From: Pelovirga terrestris | GTDB lineage: Bacteria; Desulfobacterota; Desulfuromonadia; Desulfuromonadales; Geopsychrobacteraceae | Direction of reading: 5' to 3' | NCBI RefSeq assembly: GCF_014773365.1 | Contig: NZ_JACWUN010000003.1 | Coordinates: forward strand, 62,001-126,000 | Length of the DNA: 64,000 nucleotides | Shown: positions 51,096 through 60,749 of the stretch, one piece after another | How positions within the stretch are numbered: the stretch's first letter is position 1 | How the letters are laid out: each line of letters starts with the position of its first letter | Notes under the pieces: generated by a model | The model's database searches: none | Seen by the model: the letters and a program-made list of their open reading frames with translations, nothing else | Told to the model about the DNA's origin: nothing | Made by a program: the position numbers and the translations under genes

Positions 51096-51103
51096 TGACG
51101 AAG

Positions 51104-51133
51104 TTCCCCGCGGGCCACCCAACCCGCGGGGGA
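51104..51133. terminator. GC-rich hairpin between convergent genes
   Basis: CCCCGCGGG (51106-51114) and CCCGCGGGG (51123-51131) form a nine-pair stem with an eight-base loop. It lies 11 bp after the acyl-CoA synthetase stop and 9 bp before the ald stop. There is no U-tract on either side, so it may be only a partial terminator. Confidence 0.45.
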
Positions 51134-51139
51134 AAACCA

Positions 51140-52258
51140 TTAAATCTTCGATACTTCATCCACCGGCACATAATCGAAGCCAAAGGCCTCTGCCACCCCC
51201 TTGCAGCAGACCAACCCATTAACCACATTGAAGCCTTCAGCAATGCCCGGATCCTGGCGTGCTACCGATTTCCACCCCTGGTTGGCAATCTTGAGGGCAT
51301 AGGGCAGCGTGGCGTTGGTCAGGGCCATGGTCGAGGTCAAAGGCACAGCGCCGGGCATATTGGCGACACAGTAGTGGAGAATACCGTCAACCTCGTAGGT
51401 GGGATTGCCGTGGGTCGTCGGGCGCGAGGTTTCAAAGCAGCCCCCCTGATCGATGGCAACATCCACCAGCACCGCACCCGGCTTCATCGTCGCAAACATC
51501 TCACGCGTCACCAGGCGGGGCGCCTTGGCACCATGGACCAGTACTGCGCCGATAACCGCATCAGCGTTAATCACCAGTTCCCGGATAGTCGCCGGCGAGG
51601 ACATCATGACGAAGCAGTTGGCCGGCATGGTTTCATCCAGATAACGCAAACGGGTCAGGTCCTTGTCGAGAAGATAAACCTTGGCGCCAAGACCACAAGC
51701 CATGCGGGCGGCCTGGCTACCGACCACGCCGGCACCAATCACGACAACGGTTGCCGGCTCAACCCCGGGCACACCACCCATAAGGAGCCCGCGCCCTCCC
51801 TGAGCGCGTTCCAGATATTTTGCCACCTGTTGGGCCGCCATGCGCCCGGCGACCTCACTCATGGGGGTCAACAGGGGCAAACCACCCGCAACATCAGTGA
51901 TGGTCTCGTAGGCGATGCACACGGCTTTGCGCCCCAGCATGGCCCGGGTCAGTTCTTCACTGGCGGCAAAATGAAAATAGGTAAAGACGATCTGACCCTC
52001 TCGAATGTGCTGATATTCCTGCGCTTGTGGCTCCTTGACGTGCATCACCATGGCAGCGTGGGCATAAACGTGCGCGGCCTCAGGCACGATTTGCGCACCA
52101 GCGCGCTGATAATCCTTATCGGCAAAACCGCTACCGACTCCGGCAGATTGTTCCACCAGAACCTGATGCCCAGCTGCAACCATGACCTCGACGCCCCCCG
52201 GTGTCATGCTCACCCGGTTTTCTTCCGCCTTGATTTCTTTGAGTATTCCGATAATCAT
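51140..52258 (-). CDS. ald: Alanine dehydrogenase
   Basis: A 372-residue enzyme that interconverts alanine and pyruvate plus ammonia with [43 protein letters not shown] is the N-terminal substrate domain, [13 protein letters not shown] holds the substrate lysine, and [28 protein letters not shown] the Rossmann dinucleotide loop; [23 protein letters not shown] is conserved. ATG 52258 has GAGG five bases upstream; a GTG two codons earlier overlaps that Shine-Dalgarno. It could assimilate ammonium produced by nitrogenase or degrade alanine. Confidence 0.94.
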   Translation of the reverse strand: MIIGILKEIKAEENRVSMTPGGVEVMVAAGHQVLVEQSAGVGSGFADKDYQRAGAQIVPEAAHVYAHAAMVMHVKEPQAQEYQHIREGQIVFTYFHFAASEELTRAMLGRKAVCIAYETITDVAGGLPLLTPMSEVAGRMAAQQVAKYLERAQGGRGLLMGGVPGVEPATVVVIGAGVVGSQAARMACGLGAKVYLLDKDLTRLRYLDETMPANCFVMMSSPATIRELVINADAVIGAVLVHGAKAPRLVTREMFATMKPGAVLVDVAIDQGGCFETSRPTTHGNPTYEVDGILHYCVANMPGAVPLTSTMALTNATLPYALKIANQGWKSVARQDPGIAEGFNVVNGLVCCKGVAEAFGFDYVPVDEVSKI

Positions 52259-52584
52259 CGTCACCTCGCTGGTTAAGTTCTGGCGTTACCAGCCGTTCGC
52301 TGTGCTCACTTGAGGCACAGAAACCCTGAGAAACCTGGGAACGCATGGCTTTTTATGATTTTCTCAGCGCCTTAAGTGGCTTAAGGGTAAATATCTTTTT
52401 TGATCTTGAATCGACAGTTTGAGTGAAGTGAATATCCAGGTAAAGAAAAAAATTTCCGAGGGATTCTGTTGCCACTAAATGAGACAAACTGTGCGTAACA
52501 CTGATTACTTCCAATGGCGTTTCTGCTAGATTTGTCAAATAGCATACCGCTTTAGTTTTCAATTTCCTTGTTACAGGACAACCC

Positions 52585-53781
52585 ATGAAACGCATCATCC
52601 GTTTTCTCTTGCCCCTGCTGATACTCTCAGGTGGCATCGCCATCAGTGCTGCGCTGATTGCCAGTGGTCCGGAGGCAACCCGTCAGCGCCCGCAGATCCC
52701 TCCGCCAACGGTTGAAGTCATCACCCTTAAGCCCCAATCTTACCAGGTCCAGGTTGCCAGCCGTGGCACTGTCTCACCCCGCACGGAAAGCACTCTGGTG
52801 GCGGAAACAGCCGGGCGGGTGGTTAAGGTAGCGGACAACTTCTACACCGGCGGCTTCTTTGAACAAGGCGATCTGTTGCTGCAAGTGGATGACCGCGATT
52901 ATCAGAATGCCGTCATTATTGCCCGTGCCGAGGTAGCACAGCGCCAACTGGCGCTGGCCGAAGAGCAGGCGCGCAGCGATCAGGCCCGCCGTGACTGGCA
53001 ACAGTTTCAGCAACAGAATCCACCGCCACCCCTGGTGGTGCGCACGCCGCAGCTTGAAAACGCCGCCGCAGCCCTGGCTGCGGCCCAAGCACGAATGCGC
53101 CAGGCCGAGCTGAACCTTGAGCGCACCCGCATTCTCGCCCCCTACGCCGGACGGATTCTGACCAAGGACGTTGACATCGGGCAATATATCACTACCGGTA
53201 CACGCCTGGCACGGATCTATGCCAGCGACGCGTTGGAAGTGCGATTACCTCTCTCGGATGAGCAACTGAGCCACCTTACCCTGCCGGAAGAATTTCGTAA
53301 CCGTCCGGTGGTTCCCGCAACCCGACAGGCAGGCGTCACCTTCAGTGTCCGCATCGGTAGCGACATCTTTACCTGGTCCGGGCGGCTGGTCCGCACCGAA
53401 GGCAGTATCGATATCAACAGTCGGCAACTCTTTGTCATTGCCCGGATTGACAACCCTTATCAGCAGACAGCAGACCGGCCCCAATTGAAAATCGGTCAGT
53501 TTGTTGAAGCACGCATCTCAGGCAGTCAGCTGGAGGCAGTTTATCGGATTCCCCGGCAAGCCATTCATGGCGAACGTACCGTCCATATCATCACCCCGGA
53601 AAACCGGCTGGAACGGCGCGAACTGGATATTGTCTGGCGCGACACCAACTATCTGGTCGCCAGCGGTCCCCTGCGTCCCGGTGAGCAGATTGCCCTGACG
53701 CGCCTGCCCTTTGCCGCTGATGGCATCAGCGTCCGCATCACCAATAACAACCAGGATGGACGCAAGGGACAGAACCAATGA
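52585..53781 (+). CDS. RND efflux membrane fusion protein
   Basis: A 398-residue periplasmic adaptor. An N-terminal signal anchor (residues about 5-25) precedes the lipoyl/barrel-sandwich motif YQVQVASRGTVSPRTESTLVAETAGRVVKVADNFYTGGFFEQGDLLLQVDD. A coiled-coil hairpin (about residues 105-180, with VAQRQLALAEEQARSDQARRDWQQF) follows, then beta-barrel and membrane-proximal domains. It should connect the RND pump encoded next to an outer-membrane channel; no channel gene lies in the window. Its stop overlaps the pump start by four bases. Confidence 0.92.
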   Translation: MKRIIRFLLPLLILSGGIAISAALIASGPEATRQRPQIPPPTVEVITLKPQSYQVQVASRGTVSPRTESTLVAETAGRVVKVADNFYTGGFFEQGDLLLQVDDRDYQNAVIIARAEVAQRQLALAEEQARSDQARRDWQQFQQQNPPPPLVVRTPQLENAAAALAAAQARMRQAELNLERTRILAPYAGRILTKDVDIGQYITTGTRLARIYASDALEVRLPLSDEQLSHLTLPEEFRNRPVVPATRQAGVTFSVRIGSDIFTWSGRLVRTEGSIDINSRQLFVIARIDNPYQQTADRPQLKIGQFVEARISGSQLEAVYRIPRQAIHGERTVHIITPENRLERRELDIVWRDTNYLVASGPLRPGEQIALTRLPFAADGISVRITNNNQDGRKGQNQ

Positions 53782-56700
53782 ACGGGATTATTGCCTGGTT
53801 TGCCCGCAATCATGTAGCAGCCAACCTGCTGATGGCATTGATTATCGGCCTGGGCCTGTGGGCGGTCACAGATCGAATTCCGATGGAGGTCTTTCCCGAA
53901 TTTGAGCGGGACACAGTCATCATTAGTGCCGTCTACCGTGGCGCCACCCCGGCCGAAGTAGAAGAAGCAGTCATTATCCGCATTGAGGAAGCCATCGCCG
54001 CCATCAGCGGGATCGACACGATTATTTCCACCGCCAATGAAGGCAGTGGGCAGGTTCGGGTTGATGTCTTAAAAGGGTACAAACCGCGCGAAATCATGGA
54101 TGATATCCGCAACAAGGTCGATGCCATCAGCACCTTTCCGGAAGAAGTCGAACGACCCACCTACAGTATCCTGGAGTTCCGCCGGGAAGTCATTTCGGTT
54201 GTTATCGGCGCCAATCTGCCCGAAGCCGATCTGCGCAAAATCGGTGAAATGGTTCGCGACGACCTGACCGCGCTGCCGGCTATCAGTCTGGCAGACCTGG
54301 TCGCGGTCAGACCTTACGAACTCTCGGTTGAGGTCAATCAGCCGACCCTCGAACAATACCAGTTGAGCCTGGAAGATCTGTCCCAGGCAATTCGTCGCCA
54401 CTCCCTTGACCTGCCGGCCGGAGCCATCAAAACCCGTGGCGGCGAGATCCTGTTGCGCACTATGGGTCAGGCAGCCTCAGCCACAGACTATGCCCGCATC
54501 CCCGTGCGCACCACGCCCGCCGGCAGTCAACTACTGCTGGGTGATATTGCGACCATTCACGATGGTTTTGATGAAGATCCACTGGAGGCCGTGCTCAATG
54601 GAAAATCTGCGGTCATGATCGAGGTATACCGTACCGGTGAGCAGAATGCCCTGGACGTCGGCCGTGCGGTTCGTGAGTATGTAGCGGAAAAGCGTGAAAT
54701 TCTGCCGCCGGGAGTTTCCATCGACTACTGGCGTGATCGCTCACGCATTGTCCAGTTGCGGTTAAACACCTTGACCAGCAGTGCGCTGCAGGGGGGCATT
54801 CTGATCTTTCTGGCCCTGGCTCTGTTCCTGCGATTTTCAGTCGCTATCTGGGTCTGCATCGGTATTCCGATCAGTTTCTTAGGCGCCCTGGCGCTGATGC
54901 CGACCCTTGGCGTGACCCTGAACTCCATGAGCCTTTTTGCTTTTATTCTGGTGCTGGGAATTGTCGTTGATGATGCCATCATTACCGGTGAGAACGTCTA
55001 CCGGCGACTCAAGGAGGATGGTGAATCGATCGAAGGGATCATCGCCGGAACCCAGGAGGTCGCGGTCCCGGTCACCTTCGGGCTGCTGACAACGATTGTC
55101 GCCTTTACTCCGTTACTCTTTATGGAAGGGGTGCGGGGGCCGATCTTCGCCCAGATTCCACTCATTGTTATTCCGGCCCTGGCCTTTTCCTGGGTTGAAT
55201 CGAAGCTGATTCTGCCGGCCCACCTGAGCAGTGTCCACATCACCAAGCCACCACGGGGAGCCTTGCTGATCTTGCAGAAACTGCAGCAGAAAATTGCCCG
55301 GGGGCTGGAGTTGTTCGCCCTGCGGATCTATCAGCCGGTACTCGAGCTCGCAGTCAGACGACGACATCTGACCCTGTCGATCTTCACTGCCGCGATCATC
55401 ATTATTGTCAGCTTTGTGGTCAGTGGCCGTTACGGTTATACTTTTTTCCCCCGGATTCAAAGTGAGATTGCCCGCGCAACCCTGATCATGCCGGCCGGCA
55501 CCTCGATCGACCAGACCCGAACCCACATAGAACGCATGGCGCAACATGCCTACGCCCTGCAGGCTAAACATCTGGAGCCGGACGGCAAGAGTTCGGTCAT
55601 CCGTAACATCCTGGTGAGTACCGGCTGGACCGGTACCGGAAGTCCCGGCATGGGTGGCAAATCGGAACTGGGGCAGGTCACCATGGAAATGGTGCCGCCG
55701 GAAGAGCGCCTTAATCAGATCAGCACCAGCGAAGTAGTACAGGAATGGCGTCAACTGATCGGCACCGTTCCCGGGGCCAGGGAACTGACCTACCGGGCGG
55801 AAATCGGGCGGGGCGGCAACCCGGTTGATGTCCAGTTGACTGGGGCTGATTTTAACCAGTTGTCTGAAGTTACCGAGCTTCTGAAGCAGCGCTACAGCGA
55901 ATATCCCGGACTGTTCGACATCCAGGACAGCTTTGACCAGGGCAAGCAGGAGATCCAGCTGCGGCTGCTGCCGGAGGCCAAACTCCTCGGATTAACCACC
56001 ACTGACCTCGGCCGTCAGGTCAGAGCCGCTTTTTTCGGCAGCGAAGCCCAGCGCATTCAACGGGGGCGCGATGATGTCCGGGTGATGGTTCGTTATCCAA
56101 AAGAACAACGTCAGAATCTGGCCAGTTTGGAAACCATGAAAATCCGCACCCAGAGTGGCGTTGAAGTGCCCTTTAATCAGGTCGCGGCCATCGATATGCA
56201 GGCCGGTTATTCAAGCATCCGCCGGGTTGACCGTAACCGTGCGGTGAATGTCTCAGCCGATGCCGAAAAGGGGGAGGTTGATACCAACGCCATCGCCGCT
56301 GATTTGAGGATCTATCTCGACGAACTACTGCTTGAATATCCCGGTATCCGCTATACCTTCAAGGGGGAACTGGAGGAACAGCGCGAATCAATGGGGAGCC
56401 TGATCTACGGGGTTATTTTTGTCCTGTTTGCCATCTATGCCCTGCTCGCCATCCCGTTTCGCTCCTACCTGCAACCGCTACCGGTGATGCTGGTCATCCC
56501 TTTTAGTATCGGCGGTGCCATTGTCGGCCACATGATCATGGGGTTTAACTTAAGCTTCATGAGTCTGCTCGGTATTCTGGCGTTGTGCGGGGTGGTAGTA
56601 AATAACAGCCTGGTACTGGTCGATTTCATCAATCGCCGCCGCCGTGAAGGGATGCCGATGTTCGAGGCGGTGATGCTCTCCGGCGTCAACCGCTTCCGAC

Positions 56701-56909
56701 CGATCCTGCTGACCTCCCTGACCACCTTTCTCGGGCTGACCCCGCTATTATTTGACACCAGCACCCAGGCGCAGTTTCTGATTCCCATGGCGGTATCCTT
56801 AGGCTTCGGCATTCTCTTCAGCACCTTTCTCAGCCTGCTGCTGGTACCGGCAACCTATTTGATTCTTGAAGATATCATCGGATTTTTCAGGGCAGAAAAA
56901 CGCGTGTAA
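53778..56909 (+). CDS. RND-family efflux transporter (AcrB/MMPL type)
   Basis: A 1043-residue inner-membrane pump with the 1+5+1+5 transmembrane pattern and two large periplasmic loops. N-terminal WFARNHVAANLLMALIIGLGLWAVTDRIPMEVFPEFERDTVII, the TM4 motif GIVVDDAIITGENVYRR (proton-relay aspartates near residue 400), and the C-terminal repeat GVVVNNSLVLVDFINRRRREG are typical. Only the first repeat has the aspartate pair; the second has asparagines, as in many relatives. Drug, solvent or lipid export with the preceding adaptor is likely; no substrate can be assigned. It ends at a stem at 56923-56951. Confidence 0.93.
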   Translation: MNGIIAWFARNHVAANLLMALIIGLGLWAVTDRIPMEVFPEFERDTVIISAVYRGATPAEVEEAVIIRIEEAIAAISGIDTIISTANEGSGQVRVDVLKGYKPREIMDDIRNKVDAISTFPEEVERPTYSILEFRREVISVVIGANLPEADLRKIGEMVRDDLTALPAISLADLVAVRPYELSVEVNQPTLEQYQLSLEDLSQAIRRHSLDLPAGAIKTRGGEILLRTMGQAASATDYARIPVRTTPAGSQLLLGDIATIHDGFDEDPLEAVLNGKSAVMIEVYRTGEQNALDVGRAVREYVAEKREILPPGVSIDYWRDRSRIVQLRLNTLTSSALQGGILIFLALALFLRFSVAIWVCIGIPISFLGALALMPTLGVTLNSMSLFAFILVLGIVVDDAIITGENVYRRLKEDGESIEGIIAGTQEVAVPVTFGLLTTIVAFTPLLFMEGVRGPIFAQIPLIVIPALAFSWVESKLILPAHLSSVHITKPPRGALLILQKLQQKIARGLELFALRIYQPVLELAVRRRHLTLSIFTAAIIIIVSFVVSGRYGYTFFPRIQSEIARATLIMPAGTSIDQTRTHIERMAQHAYALQAKHLEPDGKSSVIRNILVSTGWTGTGSPGMGGKSELGQVTMEMVPPEERLNQISTSEVVQEWRQLIGTVPGARELTYRAEIGRGGNPVDVQLTGADFNQLSEVTELLKQRYSEYPGLFDIQDSFDQGKQEIQLRLLPEAKLLGLTTTDLGRQVRAAFFGSEAQRIQRGRDDVRVMVRYPKEQRQNLASLETMKIRTQSGVEVPFNQVAAIDMQAGYSSIRRVDRNRAVNVSADAEKGEVDTNAIAADLRIYLDELLLEYPGIRYTFKGELEEQRESMGSLIYGVIFVLFAIYALLAIPFRSYLQPLPVMLVIPFSIGGAIVGHMIMGFNLSFMSLLGILALCGVVVNNSLVLVDFINRRRREGMPMFEAVMLSGVNRFRPILLTSLTTFLGLTPLLFDTSTQAQFLIPMAVSLGFGILFSTFLSLLLVPATYLILEDIIGFFRAEKRV

Positions 56910-56922
56910 AAGCTAGAGCCGG

Positions 56923-56951
56923 GCCCATCCATCAGGAGCTGACGGATGGGC
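56923..56951. terminator. Hairpin between convergent RND and kinase-like genes
   Basis: GCCCATCC (56923-56930) and GGATGGGC (56944-56951) form an eight-pair stem with a 13-base loop, 14 bp after the RND stop. The downstream U-tract is poor. It lies between the pump gene and the convergent gene at 56969-57616. Confidence 0.5.
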
Positions 56952-56968
56952 TGGTAGGGAAAATCTGA

Positions 56969-57616
56969 TCACCCCGCCAGGAGGGTCAAGACCTTTTCTT
57001 CAACCTGACCCAAAAATTGCTCCAGGCTGCCGTCGTTGCGCAACACCATGGTCCAGCCGGTAAAGTCATCGAGGGAGTTTTCACTGCTATGGGCATTGGC
57101 GCCATTGAATCCCGGCCGTTCCACCCGGATCAAGACCCCGCCGTTACGCTGAACCGCCTCAACCTCATTGTGAAAACGTACATCATCAACCAGAATATGC
57201 GCCTTCGGATCCGTCAGTTCTAGCAACGCCGCTTCCCACGCCTTGGTCCAGTAATCAGGGTCCTGGGCGCGGCGATATTCGGTTCCCCACCATTGCAAAA
57301 TGCGCCTGACACTCAGGGTCGTCATCCCCGGATGCTGCTGAATATCGTGATGTTCCGCAACAAAGCCGTCCCACGCCGGACACTGTAGCCTGGCGCTGTG
57401 CTCATCGATCTCGAAATGGGTCAGTTTGTCCTGCTGATCGCCGTAGAGTAAAGCCACCTTATCGGCTGCGCCGACCTGGCGCAGAAAGGCTTCCACCTCA
57501 CACCGCAACATAGTCGCCATCGGCAACACCTGAATTTTATCGCCCAGCTTGGCCTGCAAATGTTTCGCCGCAGTGGTTTTTCCCGAGGCCGCCTTGCCGG
57601 CAAATCCAATAATCAT
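56969..57616 (-). CDS. P-loop kinase resembling deoxynucleotide monophosphate kinases
   Basis: A 215-residue P-loop protein. Walker A is FAGKAASGKTTAAKHLQ (residues 5-21). ILQWWGTEYRRAQDPDYWTKAWEAAL (about residues 108-133) and ILVDDVRFHNEVEAVQRNGGVLIRVERPG (about residues 140-168) match the dNMP kinases of T-even phages and their bacterial relatives. It probably phosphorylates a nucleotide or nucleotide-like substrate. The closeness to phage-type enzymes may reflect transfer, but no other phage gene is nearby. Followed downstream on the same strand by nothing. Confidence 0.8.
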   Translation of the reverse strand: MIIGFAGKAASGKTTAAKHLQAKLGDKIQVLPMATMLRCEVEAFLRQVGAADKVALLYGDQQDKLTHFEIDEHSARLQCPAWDGFVAEHHDIQQHPGMTTLSVRRILQWWGTEYRRAQDPDYWTKAWEAALLELTDPKAHILVDDVRFHNEVEAVQRNGGVLIRVERPGFNGANAHSSENSLDDFTGWTMVLRNDGSLEQFLGQVEEKVLTLLAG

Positions 57617-57724
57617 GAGCAGAGTCCTTGAAAAAAAGTGATGAATGCAGACTCGTGGAGTCTAGCCATTTCGGGCAAAAAATCAACGGCGTTTATTGCC
57701 AATGATTCGAGTTCAAAAAACATT

Positions 57725-57817
57725 CACCACTGAGGCACAGAGGCACTGGGAAATTTATTAAAATACTTGGTTGCTCTGTGTCTCTGGACCTCAAGTGAGC
57801 GCAGTGAACGGGTGGTG
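57725..57817. repeat. CACCAC...GTGGTG inverted-repeat element
   Basis: CACCACTGAGGCACAGAG at the left is mirrored by CTCTGTGTCTCTGG and GGGTGGTG at the right, interrupted by an AT-rich centre. It lies in a 404-bp gap between the kinase-like gene and the DsrE-like gene. The rest of the gap holds no gene that I can support. It is a different class from the nif-region elements. Confidence 0.5.
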
Positions 57818-57977
57818 AAAAGATTTATTGCCTGGCAGGCAACCGCCAGAGATGAAAAGACTCTGATCGGGACCGGGACTGATGAGCATTTTACTATTAA
57901 TGTGGAGACGTTTGCGGGGATCTTTTGGAAGAAGTCGGGGAAGGGGTAGCTCCCGAGCTCCTGTTCTCAATCCAAAT

Positions 57978-58014
57978 CGAAATTGCTATCGGGATCGATT
58001 CGATAGCAATTTCG
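57978..58014. terminator. Terminator stem after the DsrE-like gene
   Basis: CGAAATTGCTATCG (57978-57991) and CGATAGCAATTTCG (58001-58014) are perfect inverted repeats of 14 bp around a nine-base loop. On the minus strand it follows the stop of the DsrE-like gene by six bases; AT-rich sequence flanks it. Confidence 0.65.
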
Positions 58015-58020
58015 CTTATT

Positions 58021-58548
58021 CTAAGGGATGCGCACCACGGCATAACCCTGCATCTGATAACCGATCACCGACACAAATCCGTTAGCCACGGAGTCGACCT
58101 CCGGGAGAATCGAGGCCGGATCGACTCCTGCCATCTTGACCGCATAGAGACAGACCTCAAACTTCACCCCGTCCTGCTTCATCTGCCGGATAGTGGTCTG
58201 AAACTGTTCAACCTCAGTACGCACTTCATCGGGAAACCGGGCCAGATTCGTTGAAATCAGATGCACCACTGGGCCATGAAAAACGACGACAATCCTGGGC
58301 ACAAGTCCAAGATCCCGGACAGTTTGGTCCTCGTATGAATTTTTCACCGCCCAGAATACCCGGTTGGCGACCCCGGGATCACCGGACGTGAACTGGTAGA
58401 CGGCATTAAAGGCTTTAATCCCTTTAAGGGCTTCGGCGTAACCTGAAGCCCAGGCAGGCACAAGACCCAAAACAAGAAGGATGACGACCCAGAGAACAGC
58501 AACACGGTTATGTAGGGATTGGTTTTGGGGTCGACGCATGGCACACAC
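58021..58548 (-). CDS. Secreted DsrE-like protein
   Basis: A 175-residue protein with an N-terminal signal sequence (hydrophobic core VAVLWVVILLVLGLVPAWAS, cleavage near residue 35) followed by a DsrE/DsrF-fold domain. VPRIVVVFHGPVVHLIS and GVKFEVCLYAVKMAGVDPASILPEVDSVANGFVSVIGYQMQGYAVVRIP are typical of the family, with a single cysteine in FEVCLYAVK at the usual sulfur-relay position. The cytoplasmic relatives carry persulfide; this one would act in the periplasm. Two possible ATGs (58548, 58539) lie at the start. Confidence 0.8.
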   Translation of the reverse strand: MCAMRRPQNQSLHNRVAVLWVVILLVLGLVPAWASGYAEALKGIKAFNAVYQFTSGDPGVANRVFWAVKNSYEDQTVRDLGLVPRIVVVFHGPVVHLISTNLARFPDEVRTEVEQFQTTIRQMKQDGVKFEVCLYAVKMAGVDPASILPEVDSVANGFVSVIGYQMQGYAVVRIP

Positions 58549-58708
58549 CTTGCCGGCATAACAGGCCGGCGTTAAAAGATTGTTTTCTCATTTTACGCCA
58601 GCGACCGGCGTGAAACATGGAGAGACACAAGGCTTTACCACTATTGCACAAAAATTTGCTAAGATAGTCAAAACAACCCCTCACATGATAGCTGATGGAA
58701 GGAGAGAG

Positions 58709-58891
58709 ATGATGACCGAATGGAGCTGTGAAAATCCGGAAGAGCATTGTGATCTGCACGCCTGTCAATTGACAGCCAGCACCCGTCACCCTGAAATTGA
58801 CAAAATGTTTGAAAACCCCCGCTATGCCTGCATCAACTGTGGAGCCAAGGTCCATGATGCAGCCAATGTCTGCAACCCCAAAGAACTCTGA
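58709..58891 (+). CDS. Small cysteine-rich protein of unknown function
   Basis: A 60-residue protein starting at ATG 58709 with GGAAGGAGAGAG immediately upstream. It has six cysteines: WSCENPEEHCDLHACQ in the first third and RYACINCGAKVHDAANVCNP at the end, the latter a CX2C zinc-ribbon-like knuckle. No signal or membrane segment. The regular cysteine/histidine layout and good Shine-Dalgarno mark it as real. I do not recognise the family. It is monocistronic and followed by a strong terminator at 58902-58938. Confidence 0.7.
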   Translation: MMTEWSCENPEEHCDLHACQLTASTRHPEIDKMFENPRYACINCGAKVHDAANVCNPKEL

Positions 58892-58901
58892 CCCACCAGC
58901 G

Positions 58902-58938
58902 GCGGGCAAACTTGCTGATACCAACGAAGTTTGCCCGC
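58902..58938. terminator. Bidirectional terminator stem
   Basis: GCGGGCAAACTT (58902-58913) and AAGTTTGCCCGC (58927-58938) form a perfect 12-pair stem with a 13-base loop between the small Cys-rich gene and the convergent transglutaminase gene. The A/T at the tip rather than a trailing U-tract makes its mechanism uncertain. Confidence 0.6.
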
Positions 58939-58948
58939 TGCGCTGATA

Positions 58949-59731
58949 TCAGTTGCGCCATACCGCGATGCGCTGAACCACCGGATACACCGCCGGGCCG
59001 AACTGGTTATAAATGGCGACATCGGCGGCATCGCGGCCATAACCAATCGTCACATAGCCTCCCCGATGAGCGGTCTGGGTTGCATCAAAGGTGTACCAGC
59101 GACCACCGACGTACGCTTCAAACCAGGCATGCAGATCCATCGGTTCCAATTCACGCAGATACCCCACCACAAAGCGCGCCGGTATACTGATGCTGCGGCA
59201 TAGTGCCACCCCGAGATGCGCCAGATCACGGCAAACCCCTGACTGGCGCTGATTAACCTCAACCGCAGAGATCGGCATATCACTGCTACCGGGGAGGTAG
59301 CGAATAAAGCGGCGCACCCAGTCCTCGATCGCTGCGACCTGATCATAGCCGGGCTGGGCATTGGTGGTGATTTCCGTTGCCATCTGGCCAAAGCGATCCG
59401 ACTCGCAGTAACGACTAGGCAACAGGTATTCCAGCACGCCATTGGGAAGATTCTGAATCTCGATAAAGGGCGCACCCACTGCCTGATCGGTAGAATCTGC
59501 GGTCTTCACCCGGGCCAGGGTATGGATGGCAAAGTGTCCGGGCGGTGCGATCAAGCGCTGACAGAGGTTCCCATAACCATCGGTGAACTCGAACACGGGC
59601 ACCTCGGGGTCAAGGCGGTATTCTTCCTTGGCTATCCACTGCTGGGCACCACTGCGTGGCCGCAACATCAGGACAAACGGCGTTGCTACCGCAATGTCAA
59701 ACTCAAGATCACAACTGACCGTTAACCACAT
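58949..59731 (-). CDS. Transglutaminase-like protease/amidase-fold protein (module 1)
   Basis: A 260-residue protein taking ATG 59731 as start (preceded by AAAGGGTGATT); the frame is open further upstream without family-like sequence. The N-terminal beta domain is followed by a transglutaminase core with the catalytic triad visible: Cys in [18 protein letters not shown] (about residue 172), His in [10 protein letters not shown] and Asp in YTFDATQ. It belongs to the set of transglutaminase-like proteins found with alpha-E and circularly permuted ATP-grasp genes, both of which lie just upstream here. Cytoplasmic, no signal peptide. Confidence 0.85.
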   Translation of the reverse strand: MWLTVSCDLEFDIAVATPFVLMLRPRSGAQQWIAKEEYRLDPEVPVFEFTDGYGNLCQRLIAPPGHFAIHTLARVKTADSTDQAVGAPFIEIQNLPNGVLEYLLPSRYCESDRFGQMATEITTNAQPGYDQVAAIEDWVRRFIRYLPGSSDMPISAVEVNQRQSGVCRDLAHLGVALCRSISIPARFVVGYLRELEPMDLHAWFEAYVGGRWYTFDATQTAHRGGYVTIGYGRDAADVAIYNQFGPAVYPVVQRIAVWRN

Positions 59732-59798
59732 AATCACCCTTTGGTACGCACTTGCCACTGGTGACAAACCGCGTCTGAAAACCACATAAACCCGAGGA

Positions 59799-60749
59799 TC
59801 AGCTTTCCAGCTTGGTCCGGAAAAACACCTCGTAGATCGACTCACCAACCTGGTTGATCCGGGTCTGGGTGACATCGAGGTATTCATGCAGGCCGTAATC
59901 AAAAATCTCTTCCAACGAGGCAAACTGAAACTCCGCCAGCAATCGCCCCAAGGTCTGCTGTGCCTTGTTGGAATAGGAGTCACTCTGACCGCCGCTGATC
60001 TCGTTGAGGGACTTCATTGCTGCTGCGAGTGAGTAATGGACGGCACGCGGGAAGTTGCGGTCAAGCAGCAAAAAGTTGGCGATATTGCGCGGAGCGATGC
60101 GGCCATATTGCTTGCGGTACATCTCAAAGGCACTGGCGGAACGCAGCAATGCTCCCCAGAGAATATTGTCATAGGGGCTGCCGACATAATCAACCGACGG
60201 CAACAGAATAAAATACTTCACGTCAAGCAACCGGGTGGTTTTGTCAGCACGCTCCAGCATCCGTCCCATGCGGCCAAAATGCCAGCCTTCACCATGGTTC
60301 ATGGTCGCATCGGTAATGCCGATAAAGGCGTGGCTGGCGTTCATGATCTCAGCAGAAAACTGATGGGGCAGATCCATCACCGTCTCTTCAGATGCAGCGT
60401 TGACCATCAGATAAAAGGTGTTGAGCTGCTCCCACATCTCGGAACTGATATATTCACGGATTGAGCGGGCATTTTCCCGCGCTGCGCGCACACAGGAGTA
60501 AATAGAGTTGGTATTACGCCGGTCAAAAATCAGAAAGCGGATGGCGTTATCACGGGTTGCCTCCCCGTAGAGCTTTTTGAACAGCTCGTGATCACCGGTG
60601 GTATTGATCAACGGCTGCCACTGATCGCTGGCATCCTCGGGGAGATCGAGGGTCATATTGTAGTTGGCGGAAATAAAACGGGCAACATTTTCGGCCCGCT
60701 CAATATAGCGGTTAAGCCAATAAATAGAATTCGCAACCCGACTCAGCAT
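59799..60749 (-). CDS. Alpha-E domain protein (module 1)
   Basis: A 316-residue all-helical protein. [37 protein letters not shown] is the diagnostic start of the alpha-E (DUF403) family, and [26 protein letters not shown] and [18 protein letters not shown] follow. Alpha-E proteins always accompany circularly permuted ATP-grasp enzymes, and comparative studies place them in predicted peptide-synthesis or peptide-modification systems. The ATG follows GGAGGATGCGCC, and the gene overlaps the end of the ATP-grasp gene by seven bases. Confidence 0.92.
   Translation of the reverse strand: MLSRVANSIYWLNRYIERAENVARFISANYNMTLDLPEDASDQWQPLINTTGDHELFKKLYGEATRDNAIRFLIFDRRNTNSIYSCVRAARENARSIREYISSEMWEQLNTFYLMVNAASEETVMDLPHQFSAEIMNASHAFIGITDATMNHGEGWHFGRMGRMLERADKTTRLLDVKYFILLPSVDYVGSPYDNILWGALLRSASAFEMYRKQYGRIAPRNIANFLLLDRNFPRAVHYSLAAAMKSLNEISGGQSDSYSNKAQQTLGRLLAEFQFASLEEIFDYGLHEYLDVTQTRINQVGESIYEVFFRTKLES

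Noticed and set aside
51095-52276. A 393-codon plus-strand open frame opposite ald
   Set aside because: It is the mirror of alanine dehydrogenase; its product is rich in His, Gly and Arg with no recognisable domain, typical of antisense frames in this GC-rich DNA.
56969-57616. Prophage remnant suggested by the phage-like dNMP kinase
   Set aside because: No integrase, structural or lysis genes and no attachment-site repeats surround it; a lone phage-type kinase is not evidence of a prophage.
57767-57949. A 60-codon frame in the gap before the DsrE-like gene
   Set aside because: It consists largely of the CACCAC/GTGGTG repeat element and has no ribosome-binding site.
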